Source of the DNA: Rallus limicola
Lineage: Eukaryota; Chordata; Aves; Gruiformes; Rallidae
Length of the DNA stretch: 64,000 bases
Direction: 5' to 3'
NCBI GenBank assembly: GCA_022605955.1
Contig: JAKCOZ010000003.1
Span: 10,983,331-11,047,330, forward strand
In this document: positions 38,147-49,763 of the stretch, one piece after another
Numbering within the stretch: the first letter of the stretch is position 1
How the letters are laid out: the number at the start of each line of letters is the position of its first letter
Notes under the pieces: model-generated
Seen by the model: only the letters and a program-made list of their open reading frames with translations
What the model was told of the DNA's origin: nothing
The model's database searches: none
Made by a program: the position numbers and the translations under genes

Positions 38147-39598
38147 ATTATATCATAATTCTGGAGGTGCTCCCAGGCACCTTAAATGACATCTCATGTA
38201 AAGATACATGCCAGTGCAGAGAGGTGACATTAGGTCTTGCAAAGGATCATAATCTCAGGGATCCCTTATGTTACCAAGACTCCACAGCCTATTCTAAGTA
38301 CCAAAATCAGAAATGTGTAGCTCCCAATGAGAAGCACAAATCCCAGTTTGGACCTGGTGAATACATATGGGCTCTCGCCTCAAAAGCACTCAAAGTCCAC
38401 TCTCAGGGCCAGATCAGTTACCTATGCAGACAGCAAACCTGTCAGTGCAGCCTCAAGTCCGGCCAAGAACAGCTTTCCTTGAGTCTCTCTGGTATGTGAC
38501 AGGAAGATCTGAAAGACATTCTTGTCCCCAGGCCTTTCTCAATCACCAGAAATGATGGCAAAACCTCATCTCTGGAAACTAAATCTCTTTTCCAGTAAAT
38601 ATTCTGTGTCCTCCTTGTTCTCAGACAGGAAAGTCTGACAACTCTATTTGTAAAAAGCCTAGCAAGCCAGAAATAGGCCCTTAAATATCTCTATCAAAAT
38701 CCCTTCAATATCTCTATTGCCATCCATTAGCAAATAACATTCAGTAGATTCTGGGGCTTTCTATAAGATTACTTCTGTTATTCTAGGCTTTCTGTTTTAT
38801 ACTTTCAGGCTGTTATATAACTTATTAATTGTAAAATGAGACTGTTCTGCTCTTCCTACAGAATCCCTGTACAGCTACTCTGATAACTGCTAGCTACAGA
38901 CAGAAATCTTCTTGACATGACCCTTTTTTCAATGGCATGGAGTTAACAAGCCCATTACCTTTCCACCACTGATATGCAACTGATGGGGCAGTTATTGACA
39001 CATAACATATCAACTGCTCCAGTGCAATTGCCTATGTCCTCTGACAGTGTCAGAAGAGAGAAAATACATAAAAAGGAGAAACAACCCCCTCTCAACTGGG
39101 ATTACTAGGAACAGGTAAACAAGTTTGTCCAAGATGAGAAACAGCATGATTTCCAGTCTGAAACGTAAATCTAAAGACCTGGATACGCTTCAAGCTTTCT
39201 CCTTCTGTCCAAGACCATGCTCTCATTGCTGACAAGTCATAAACCAAATAATTGCAAGGTTTTTTGGTGGCTCATATCCATGAAAATTCCTGTTGTGCAC
39301 CATCTAATGAATAAATCCCAATGAGCTTGATCATGGTGTCACCAAGGGGGAGAGCTGGGAGTCCTACAGAAGGTTGTGTGGAAGACAAGAAGGTCAAGGC
39401 TAGCAGTACGTGGGCATGGGAAAGTAGGTGAGATTTTCTTGATCCCTTCCACAGGACATAGGAAACACATGACTTTTCTTGGTTTTAGCTAGACCAGGTA
39501 TGTGAGGAGAAGGAGTCTAGTGGGACTCTTGTTGGAGGATGGGTAGGAAAGCCAGCACCTTTAAAAAATAGGGGGAGGCCCATAGAACTGGTCCAGGT
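38147..39598. other. unique DNA between CR1 copies
   Basis: A 110-codon + frame at 38167-38499 shows no recognisable domain. No RNA gene or further repeat seen. Confidence 0.55.
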
Positions 39599-39990
39599 AT
39601 CACAGAATCACAGAATCGTAGGGGTTGGAAGGGACCTCGAGAGATCATCGGGTCCAACCCCCCTGCCAAAGCAGCTCCCCAGCTCATATTGCACAGACAA
39701 GATGGGTCTTGAATATCTCCAGAGAAGGAGACTCCACCACCTCTCTGGGCAGCCTGTCCCAGGGCTCTGTCACCCTCACTGTGGAAAAGTTCTTCCACAT
39801 GTTGGTGTGGAACTTCCTGTGCTCCAACTTGCAGCCATTGCCCCTTGTCCTGTCTACACAGACCACTGAAAAGGGGCTGGCCATTTCCCCTTGTGTCCCA
39901 CACTTGAGATATTTTTAAACATTAATAAGATCCCCTCTCAGTCTTCTTTTCTCAAGGCTGAACAGTCCCAGTTCTTTCACCCTATTATGA
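39599..39990 (-). mobile_element. CR1 LINE, 5'-truncated copy (3' 0.39 kb)
   Basis: Octamer tail units at 39599-39621 are followed by the CR1 3' block and the ORF2 C-terminal segment on the - strand, closely similar to the copy at 2182 (by eye about 9 in 10 positions over the shared length). A 7-bp deletion near 39699, relative to the other copy, breaks the frame, so the WDRLPREVV frame and the [20 protein letters not shown] frame are now separate. The 5' end fades out around 39979-39990. It is non-functional. Confidence 0.94.
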
Positions 39991-40610
39991 TAAGCAGCAG
40001 ACTATAAGGTCTGATGGGATGACAAGGAGAGAGGTGTCATGATATGGGTGCAATAGTTAGATGGCTATTGACTGCAAGAAGGGTAATCTGGATATCTAGG
40101 TGATTAAAGAATGGCTTCAAAAATATACACTTTACACATATTTGTGTGGCAGGTTGATCAGGAAGGGTATTTTTCAAGACGCCTTTTTCATCAGAGTATA
40201 ACAGTTCATTGGAAACAAATCGTTGCCAGGAAAAGAGCAAGTTTGAGGGCTATCCATACAATTTTGACCCAGATTTTGAAAATATTTGGTTTTTAAAAGT
40301 TGTAGCTAAAAATATTTTATTTATCCTGGAGAAAAACTGAGTAAAACTAAATTGGATTTCTTTAAATTTCAATATATTTTATGTGTAACTTGTCAAAAAC
40401 CTGTATGAGTCGTCTCAGGGCCATCAAAACAACTCAGATGTTACAAACCGATACTGGTTTTCAATATTCATTAGTAAAATCAACCTGTATGTTTTATTTT
40501 TGGGAGGAATTAATCCCTATTAGCTCATTTGCCAGCTGTACCCCTGATGCTCTGGATAGAAAATGTTACAGGATGGAGTTCTGTCTGTTAAGGGACAAAG
40601 ACACAAATCT

Positions 40611-40649
40611 ACCTATCTATATATCTATCTGTCTGTCTATTATATATAC
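40611..40649 (+). repeat. TATC/TGTC tetranucleotide microsatellite
   Basis: Interrupted CTAT, CTGT and TATA units over about 39 nt. Likely polymorphic. Confidence 0.85.
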
Positions 40650-41663
40650 CTTTAACTTATATCATTGCAAGCGACATTGTGAGGTTGAAGATCTTCTAAG
40701 AAGAAACCAGGCCCAAGTTGTTTAATTTCATCAGTACGCATCCACGCCACCTCACATCCAATATGCCTTTAGACACCTGCCCAGTAAAAAAGGAATAAAA
40801 ATTAAATAAAAATCTAGATGGGAGTAAGAGGATCTTGAAATGGCCCAGTGCAGGCAATTAGGGCTTCATAAATAATAAATAAAAATACGGAGCACATTTT
40901 TTTTCAAGGGTGTGGATTGGGAAGGAAGAGAAATTGGGGCTTGGTAAATAGATACAAATATGGAACAGATTTTCTTTTAAAGAGGATACATGGGGAGGAG
41001 GAGAAAAGGCCTAACTTTAAGAAGCATTATCTGAGTCATCATGCAATTAAAGTCTGTGGGCTGAGCTTGGGTCTATTCCATTTTCTTTGCACCAGCTCCA
41101 GTGGTATAACACAGTTCAAAACTTACCTCAGCTGCCCATCAAATGATGCCTTTGGTGCAAGGAAATCCCCAGGAATCAGTCTTTAAACATTCCCTCCTGG
41201 GCTTTTGTGTAAAGGGCAGGGCTGGTTGAAGGGAATGTGGTTTGGGACATTCACTAGTCTTTCACTTCTGGGGTGGTCCCTCGGGGCTGTAGGCAGTGGG
41301 CGTTAAATTTACATTAAATTTAGCCCATGGCTACTTGAATTTACACAGGCCACTGTTATCAGGTAGCACCAAAATATAGCACATAAATATTGTGAATCAG
41401 AGACCAATCACAGGAAGAAAGCAAGCTGCACTGTGTGCCTGCAGGTAAGACAAGTTCACTGTTCATGAATGCAAAATTAATAGACTGATTCTTTTAAAAC
41501 AAGTCTCTTCCTTAGATTGCAAGGAGATACACAAAAGGAGCTCAGTTTCAACTGAATCCACTTAACTCATGCCAAGTTATGTAAGCGCAACACTCAGGGG
41601 AAGGGATGTGAAAGACCATAAGAGACAGAAAACAAAAACTATGAGGTTGATTGAACAGATCTT

Positions 41664-41704
41664 TTCTTAAAAAAAGGTGATCCTTTCTCAAAAAGTGGTG
41701 ATCC
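41664..41704 (+). repeat. imperfect 21-bp-period duplication
   Basis: TTCTTAAAAAAAGGTGATCC and TTCTCAAAAAGTGGTGATCC follow one another with one base between them and differ at 3 positions. Confidence 0.8.
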
Positions 41705-44700
41705 TATGCAAGGGATGGGATGGGTCTTGTTTCTGTTAAAAGTTCAAAACAGCATAAGTGAGCAATAAGAGGAAAGGAAACAAGGAGGGCAGTTCTGCCC
41801 AGACACCTTGAAGACTTTCCTGCAAACCCAGATTACCATCTTGTGAAAAGCCTTGGAAGGTGCACAAGAGCATATGGTACTGTGGAGGTGTCACAAAACT
41901 CTAAAGTCCATAGAACACTTTACAAATGCTCCCTTAATCCTAAATTTTGCCTAGAGAAAGACCTTCTGTTGCCCTCTCCCACCCCAACAGGTACAGCCCA
42001 AAACAGAGAGGTAAAATTCCCAAAGCCCCATACTTTGCTGACAGCCAGTACTGAACCATGCCTTTTAGAAGGGAAATGAAGTAGCTTGCTCCTAGCATTG
42101 AAAGTTTTATCCAGATAATAACCAAGAAAGACTATCTGGAAAAAAACCCCAACAGTTCTTTAATGAAGGCTGTATTCCAGTTTACAGCTTTTCCTGGTAG
42201 TATAAAACACAGGAGCCTGCAACTTAAGGATCATGACTGTAATGGGTCAGTTTTGCCCATTTGTCACCAGATATCCTGGTTAATTGATAATTCCTCATTC
42301 TAAAATGTTAGTCACCACAGAAATGGTGTATGTATCAGTAATCACTCTGAAATGGCATGATTTTGTCTACAGATCAATTTACCCCACCAGTGGTGTGAAT
42401 ATCTGCACCCATAGGCTTTGAGAAGGAAATACTAAAAATCTTAACGTAGTGGAAGGATAAATGTGTGTGCATGTGTATACATTATATTTTTGTGTTTGTA
42501 TTCATACATGCACAGGCACATACCCAAAAACACTGAAGTGTAGTGAATTTTCAAGATAACTTGGCACCACTGGAAGATTCATATAAACGAACCTGAATAC
42601 TGGTTGTCAAATAATACAAACCAAGGTGAAGAACGCCATATACTATATTAAGTACTTTGAGCTTACTGAGTTGCCTGCTTGGACTTGCAGAAGCCTGAAA
42701 ACTGAGATATATAGTCAGTATGAAACAGCATTAGGAGAATGTACTTTGCCTCCTACTCCTGCATATTTTATCATTTATGTTAATTATGACTTTTAATGAT
42801 GGGTAATCTTCAAAGAGGTATAGGAAGATCTCTGAGAAAGGGGTTGAATACAATGAATAGACTGGGTACAGTCACAAATCAAAGGGTGGAGTGAGGAAAC
42901 AACCTTGGATCTGTGGGACAAATGTTTGATGGTATGAGGGGGCTAAATGTGGTAGTGAGTCAGAGGCAAAGCAGATTTTTCTCCTAGGGGAAAGGGAGGG
43001 GAAGATCAAGGACTCCCATGCAAAGAGGCAGTCTGGAAAGAAGAATTTGTCTGACATGGAGAAGAAGAAAGATTTAGGAGATCAGTGGGTGGGAAAGTAC
43101 GGATGTAAAGCCATTGTTGAAACAACTGAAAATTCAGATTTTGTAACCTGCAAGTCTATGTCATTCTCTAGAGGCTTGTATCCTGCACTGTTGACTGTAG
43201 GTAGCATCTTAAACAACACCTACTTCAAAGTTTGAGTTAGGAGCCCAAAGACATCTTGAAGAAAAAGTGAGTTTCCAGCAAATCAATATGAAACATGTTC
43301 TGGAAAATGGAACTGCTGCCACTGCCACAATGTATCCTAGGCCTGGCCACTACTGTCCTGAAGGAAAGGAAGATAAATATGCCATTGCAAGTCATTACAC
43401 AAATCAAAGCCGTAATGTTTTATAAGCTTGTATTCTCCATTACTATAAGCACTCTCCTCTTCCAGTTTCCAACAAACTGATTAGGATGGACTATAGAAGT
43501 AATGATCACAAGGGAAGGCCACTGGCTGTTGACATCCATCTCTATTTGGTTAAAGAGCAGAACAACACTGGACTCTATTAAAAGGACAGCTTTCACCTGG
43601 CCGTACATCAAAATGCAAGAGACTGCAGAGCAAAACTCCTTGTCTAAACATGTATCAGTCTTCTGAAATTACAACAGTGTGTGACAGCTATGGCACAGAC
43701 CTGATGCATTAGTTCATGAAGTTGCTCTGCAGCAGGAGGACAGAGAAAGAAACCAGACCCCCTGCATCTGCTCTTAGAAGTGCTGCTTATACTCTGAGCC
43801 TGTGGGAGTTCTTATTTGGTAATACCTCCTGCTTCTGCTGAATTTATGAACACCAAGGCAGATGAATGTGAACCCGTAATACTAGACAAATTCCCTTCTC
43901 ACACTTTGGAATGACAATATGACATAACCCCATCCTGCTCTAAGGACACTAACTCAGAGCTGATTGTAACTGAATAGTTGTTCCTGAATATTCTTCATCT
44001 CTTAAAATTAGGAATATTACCAGGTTTAATTCATGCATTCAAACACTATTAGGTTACTCATGTGATGAATAATAGCATCAAATAATTCACATGATATTTT
44101 GTTCCCCAGAATTTCAATGCTCATGTCATATCAGAAAACCTTCTAGTGTTTAAATGCTTTCTGTAGACAGGAAATTTTATATTCAGAGTGAGAGACACAA
44201 TAAGCCATCCCTGCTGACTATCACATCCCTGCTTTGAACTGGCACCACCCCTTGGCTGATTCCTGAGATTTCTGAAATAAATTACTGATAATTTGAGGGA
44301 GTTAGGGCAACCTCTGAAACCAATTCCTTTGAACTGATACATTCCAATGTGCAGAAGATAGTATAGTTGTCCAACAGTCTCACATTAATACAATGCATTC
44401 AGAAATAACCACTCTCTGTTAAATACTACCCTGCAAAAAGGAAGAATTGCTACTTTGCTTCTTGAAGAACAGGCACAGAAAAATAAAAAATTGCACATTA
44501 ACAGCCCTTGAAGCTTCTTCTTACTCTCATTTAGCTCATGGAAATGTAGTAATCCTGTTATGACTTAAATCAAATGGCCAAAGAGGACTAGGGAATTGAA
44601 GTCAGATGGAGAGACCCATAACTTTCCTTGAACTGATTAGGTGGCATTTGGGAGCATGGATCTCTATCTCAATAAGAAATGTTACTAATGCATTGCCTTG

Positions 44701-46386
44701 GCAGGAACATGAAACAAAATAGAATCAATAAATGTCTTTCTGGTCACAGAAAACGAGCTCTGTACAAAAGAAGAAATAATTCTGCTGAAGAAAAAAAGAA
44801 CTGAGATAGGACTCACTGAAAGTGATCGCTTCACCTCGTTTGAATTTAAGAAATCTTTTAATTGTACATTCACTTCTGAACTGTTGCATTTTCTTGGCAC
44901 AGATATTAAAGAAAAGCAAATATTAAACTCCAGTGCTGGAATACTAACTATGAGTAAAATACAAGCCTGAGCAGGGTCCAGCATTTCATTTATGCAATAT
45001 TTGCACTTCCATGTATGCCTTCAACAAGCAGGGTAACATTAAGTAGGCCTGCTCTGCACAAGGGCAAACTTCAAAGAAAATGCTGAATTCCGTAGTCTGT
45101 ATGAATTTGTTACCTCCTGGCCTGACCCTCTCCCTCCTTCTGCAATGTGCACAACAGCAGCGTACTGCGTAAGTCTTTGAGTCAGTGAGGAGAAGTAACA
45201 TTGCAGACAGACAGTGCCCATTCTACTTGCAGGCCGCTTGCACGGAAAAAAAATAAATTTTGTCCATATTTTAGTAAACTAAAATATTCTATGAACCAAA
45301 TCAGCAAATCATCAGTATGAGATAATAGTCTGCACAGCACAAGCAGGTCACTTTAGGTGTTGCACAGACTAGGTTTTACTTTTTTAAGTCCTAGCAGAGC
45401 ATGGGCTGAATACAAACTGCTCTTAAGCAAGGGATGTCTAACTAGGGACTAGATGCCAAGTACCTATTTTTATGGAAAGAGAACAGACTCAAGATGGCTT
45501 ATTCCTGTCAAATTATTAATATTATTAAGGCATGGATAAGTAGTCCTGAACAACAAAATCACAAGGAAACACGATCTTACTTGTATTTTTTGGAAAACAT
45601 ACAGCACAACACAAGGATCAGCTCCATATGTGGGCCTAAGTATTAAGGTTGCTTTACAATATTAGTTTCAGTGAGATTTATTGTATGCTTAAAGTGAAGG
45701 GGATGCATCAATCCATAGGTCCTCTGGTGCAGCCTAGCAAATTTTCACTCCAGAGAGTAATTCCTAGATAGTAGTCCCCTAAGCTGGTGAACCCCTGAGT
45801 CCAGTGAAGCCAGCAGCAGTTTTGTCCTTGACTTTGGTGAGGTCATAGTTTCTTGCATGTGTTCAAAATTTAGAGCATGAATATGAAAGTGTATACTTGC
45901 TTTCACTGTTAAACTGTATTTGTACCTCATAAAAATGCTGTTCACAAATTCTACCAATTTATCCTTTTTTATATGTATTTCCCATGCATTTCAGTAGAAA
46001 TTTCTCCTTTCTGATCTGTTAAAAATTATTTTTTTCTTACATTCTTGGGCATTTTTTTTCCTTCAAGGCAGAAAAAAAAACCAACCTCATTTCTGTGGTC
46101 ATTGAACGAGGACAACTGGTTAAGACTTTATCTAAAACAGACAGCTAATACACACACATTTCACATTGCCTAAGACAAGTGAAAATCTGGTTTTGGTTTA
46201 AAGAAGAATCTGATTTAAAAGTAAGTATTATCTCAGAGCATTTACAATTCAGATGTTGCCGCAAATGCTTAAAAAACAACAAAGTCAATAATCTAGAAAC
46301 CCTAGATAAAAATTTATATTGAGTGTGGTTAGGTGGTTAAATATTCAAGCTGAGAGAAGCAGAAAATAAAGAATTAACTAGAAATT

Positions 46387-46482
46387 GTTATTTTATTTTT
46401 AATAGTTTAAAATTAATATTTTTATTAAAAATATTTTATAGATTTATTATTGAAAATAAATTAGTATTAAAAATAAAATAAC
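46387..46482. repeat. AT-rich inverted repeat with 18-bp perfect arms
   Basis: GTTATTTTATTTTTAATA (46387-46404) is exactly complementary to TATTAAAAATAAAATAAC (46465-46482). The 60-bp interior is almost pure A/T and holds a further near-perfect palindrome centred near 46423. It ends 1 bp before the left arm of the long inverted repeat at 46484. Confidence 0.88.
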
Positions 46483-46483
46483 C

Positions 46484-46695
46484 ATCCTTTTTAATAAGCA
46501 TTTCTGTTCCTGACTTTGGATTCCTGACCCCTCGTCCCCCTTTAGTTAAAAATGAATATTTTTAAAAATGAATATTTTTTAAAATGAATATTTTAAAAAA
46601 TGAATAATCATTTTATAAAATTTTCATTTTTAACTAAAGGGGGACGAGGGGGCAGGAATCCAAAGTCAGGAACAGAAATGCTCGTTAAAAAGGAT
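46484..46695. repeat. long inverted repeat, 73-bp arms around a 66-bp loop
   Basis: The left arm 46484-46556 and the right arm 46623-46695 are reverse complements with 3 mismatches (about 96%). The arms are of mixed composition and include a C-rich/G-rich segment (CCTCGTCCCCCTTTAG in the left arm), so the pairing is not a low-complexity artefact. The loop carries a 16-bp-period repeat. A transcript would fold into a hairpin of over 70 bp. No target-site duplication or known transposon terminus is evident at the ends. It could be a fold-back element, a template-switch inverted duplication, or an assembly artefact. Confidence 0.95.
46548..46611 (+). repeat. 16-bp tandem repeat, four units, in the hairpin loop
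   Basis: The motif ATGAAT recurs at 46552, 46568, 46584 and 46600, exactly 16 bp apart, each flanked by A-runs and T-runs. The first unit overlaps the inner end of the left arm, and the fourth unit is diverged. Confidence 0.88.
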
Positions 46696-47017
46696 TAATA
46701 AAAAAAGAAAGAGGAATCACTAGGATCGGTCTAAGGCTGCTACAGCATACTTGTGTATTCAGGGAGGAGGAAGAGATTTCTGCATTCATGTGAAGAAATA
46801 ACATTTTACTCCTACTTTGAGTGGAAAAGAGAACATGTGTAAGAAGTAAGACAAAATACAGACTGCCTTCTAGAAAAAAAGTACTGCCTACTCCAAAAAG
46901 TTAATGCCTGTGGTGTGTCTCATTTAACATAATCATAGTAAAGCTATGTTTCATACATAGCGTTATCGACGTTAGTAGGCTGAGAGCTAAAATAGCTGAA
47001 AATTATTCTAAAATTAG
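46696..47017. other. short unique spacer
   Basis: AT-rich sequence between the long inverted repeat and the MITE-like element. Nothing recognised. Confidence 0.6.
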
Positions 47018-47136
47018 GCCCTGATCCAGCAAAGCACTTAAATATGTGCATAGCATAACTCCAGGGACAGTAGCAGCCCAATTTGCCACAGCAGCAAAAC
47101 GCTGAGTTACAGACATGCTTAAGGGCTTTGCTGGAT
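47018..47136. mobile_element. ancient MITE-like palindromic element
   Basis: The left end reads GCCCTGATCCAGCAAAGCAC and the right end is its inverted counterpart. Arms 47024-47041 and 47119-47136 match over 18 bp with one mismatch, and weaker complementarity continues inward. The CCTGATCCAGCAAAGCACTT start is typical of old nonautonomous palindromic repeats that I know from bird, crocodile and turtle genomes. I infer a short DNA-transposon relic without coding capacity. I do not assert a family name. Confidence 0.65.
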
Positions 47137-48237
47137 ACATTTCATTCACACACTGGAAACACCTGCAAAGAAAATGACTATGCTGTTTATTTCCTTATAC
47201 AACCCCCCTGCACAGACACCCTTTGTAAAGAAAACAGTAACAACTACAAACAGAAAACAAATCAACTTCCATTTAAAAGGCAGTAGGGACCCGTTTTAAA
47301 CCCCAGATCCCTGTGACTTAGGGAGGGGAACAGGATACTACTGCTCTTCTGATTTCTCCCAATCAAGCACTGAATTTACTCCCTGCCCCAGATATTCTGC
47401 TCACTTTTGAAGTGGACAGTCATCAGTGAGGTCCTGCTGCCAGCAGCATCTTCAAACACCTGCAGGGAAGCCCTGAAGTCTCAGGTTGCTACAGTGATCA
47501 CTGTTAGTGCATTATATGGGAATTCATTTCTGAGAAGAGTTAACCTGATTTAATCTAAAACAGGGTTAGCTACTAGATACTTCTATAGTGACTGCCAGGT
47601 TGGGTCACATGTCAACCAGTGATCCAGCACAGACACACTCCCAGGCCTTCCTCACCTGCCTCTTCCCTGCATGTTAAGAGAGGTCACAAATACAAATCAG
47701 GGCAGAGGTCTATTTTCACTGATTTTGCTTAAAAAAACCCCCACAACAACAAACCCCCCAAAAACCCAATAGCCAAATGGAGCATGTTATTTCTTTTGTT
47801 CTCAATAAAGAAGTAAAAGGAAAAAAGAAAGGTACACAGTGTAGGTAAAAATGTGTTTTAGAGTGCACACATGTATATACACATACACTCTGGGCATTAA
47901 GCATAATATATAAAATAAAGACAGATGTTTGCAATTTAAATGTGAGTTTAATTTATGCTATTTGTTTTCTTTAAGATGTCATCTTCAACAGCAAAATTGT
48001 ATCAATCTAAGCTCATAACTTTAATGCTAATGGGTATTTAGTTTTCACTTGTTAACAATGAACAGAATTTCTAAAGTATTTGCATTTCACTTGCATGAAA
48101 ACATATATTACTGTTATAGTTGGAATGAAAACCTATATGTCTATTTCACAGACATCCTTTTTTTCTCTCTCCCAACAGAGCATCCCCATTCTGCTAAATT
48201 TAGTTAGATGATAAATTTTGGTTACAAAAACAATGCA
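47137..48237. other. unique DNA, A/C-rich run
   Basis: No gene recognised. An A/C-rich low-complexity run lies at about 47728-47768. Confidence 0.6.
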
Positions 48238-48329
48238 AAAAATATCCATTAGTAAATAAATTTATGTTAAACCTGAAATGAACCAAAAATATCCATTAAT
48301 AAATACACTTATGTTAAAACTCAAATGAA
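48238..48329 (+). repeat. diverged 45-bp tandem duplication
   Basis: Copies at 48238-48282 and 48285-48329 align without gaps and differ at about 5 of 45 positions. Each begins AAAAATATCCATTA and ends AAATGAA. This duplication is older than the perfect one at 10853. Confidence 0.9.
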
Positions 48330-48499
48330 GGCAACCGATCAGAAAAACTTTACAAAACTTTGGTATTGTATCTCTTCGGCATTGTAATTTGCAAAGGTTT
48401 AAGCTTCAGTAACTGCTTTATACTGTATATTAAATGAAAGTAAACCATAAGGACACAGAATAAACTATAAGCAAAAGGAAGTCTTACTGTGATGCTTTA
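48330..48499. other. unique DNA
   Basis: Nothing recognised. Confidence 0.6.
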
Positions 48500-49150
48500 C
48501 TGCCTTGATCTTCCAAACTTTAACATGCCAGTGCAGTTCTGCAAGGTTTTCTTAGCACCTCGCACATACAGACACTTCACAGAAGCCAACCAAACTGCTG
48601 CCAGGCGGCCGATTTGAGATAATCACAGACGGCAGAACCTGCTTTTACATTAGGATTTACAAAACTTCATACACACCATCGTGTGTGCACAATCCTGTAT
48701 GTACACTACACTGAGCTTCTGCTATTCTCTTCATTATGGTTTTGTAGCTAACACAACCTGTAACTAAATTTCCAGACTTTGCATTTTAAGAAGGTAGGCA
48801 GTTTTTCTTAACTTGATCTCCTCTATCGTAATGGTCCAGTGCCAGCATCTAACAGATCATACACTAGGACAAAAAGAAGTTAATTACTGAGTGCAAACCT
48901 AGTTCTTTTTATGAGTCATTTGTTCTCAGTGAGGTCTTCCTCACGCCAGCTGTTAAAAAAGTACAGTCATTGCATTTTTTACAATGAATGCAAATTCTGG
49001 AGCTCTGCTGCCATAAAAAAGTTACAACGCCCATTCAATGTTAAAACCTGAACACTTTTTTCCAGTTGACAGAAGGTACATCTACATTTGGTGCTTGATC
49101 CTTCATTCTCTATATTCATATGACTGTTTGATCTGATTAATGATTTTGAC
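48500..49150. promoter_or_regulatory. candidate noncoding regulatory block or UTR-like sequence
   Basis: A mixed-complexity stretch without simple repeats, with several CpGs in an otherwise CpG-poor region (GGCGGCCGATTTG near 48605, others near 48650 and 48830). It contains a perfect POU octamer ATGCAAAT (48988-48995) one base from an ACAATG SOX-type core (48981-48986). The SOX site is in the opposite orientation to the canonical SOX-OCT composite. Function is inferred from composition and motifs only. It could equally be part of a 3' UTR on either strand. Confidence 0.2.
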
Positions 49151-49727
49151 ACAGATGCCCTTGAGTCAAAACTGTCGCAATATAATTGCTTTCTTCAGGG
49201 TGATGGAGAGCACGGATTCCCAAACGTAGCCTGCACAACTTTGGAATGCATCTGGGAAAAGTACTTTGTAAATCTTCACCATCCAAAGTCACTCAGCAGA
49301 TATATTTCATGGCTTACTCCCTATCACAACATCCCATTCCCTATCTGACCATCCCTGAATACAGTTTTGAAATTTCTGCTTCAGGCTTGTCCCTGTAACA
49401 CTAAGAAGACATTCTGAACGTTGTAAAGCCTTCATACAAAAGATATGATGTGAAACTAGTTAACATGTGAAGGACAGAATGAAACATTGTGCAGCTGTGC
49501 TCTCACTACATCCAGTGGCAACCTTCCAAATTCACACACCCCACACACCGGAAAAAACCCCAAACAAAACCAAAGCCAAGGACAACAGCAGCGATAGAAA
49601 TTCCATATACCCTAGGATGGCTGAACTCTTTATAAAAAAAAGGAACACATCTATGGCTTTTCAGCAGGGAATGTTCCTGATTTAATTTTGCTATGGCATT
49701 ATCTGCTCTTGAGCACTTGGAGATATC
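49151..49727. other. unique DNA
   Basis: No gene or repeat family recognised. A short CA-rich/A-rich segment lies near 49536-49580. Confidence 0.6.
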
Positions 49728-49763
49728 ACGTAGTTATCATTTGTCATGTAGTTATCATTTGTC
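49728..49763 (+). repeat. 18-bp tandem duplication
   Basis: ACGTAGTTATCATTTGTC is followed directly by ATGTAGTTATCATTTGTC, a match at 17 of 18 positions. The difference is consistent with a C-to-T change at a CpG. Confidence 0.9.

Larger units (their letters stand above)
39991..46386. other. 6.4-kb unique DNA, no gene recognised
   Basis: Contains a tetranucleotide microsatellite (40611-40649), a 21-bp-period duplication (41664-41704) and TG/CA-rich sequence near 42470-42530. Frames of 80-114 codons occur but have no recognisable motifs. No CR1 copy seen. Confidence 0.6.
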
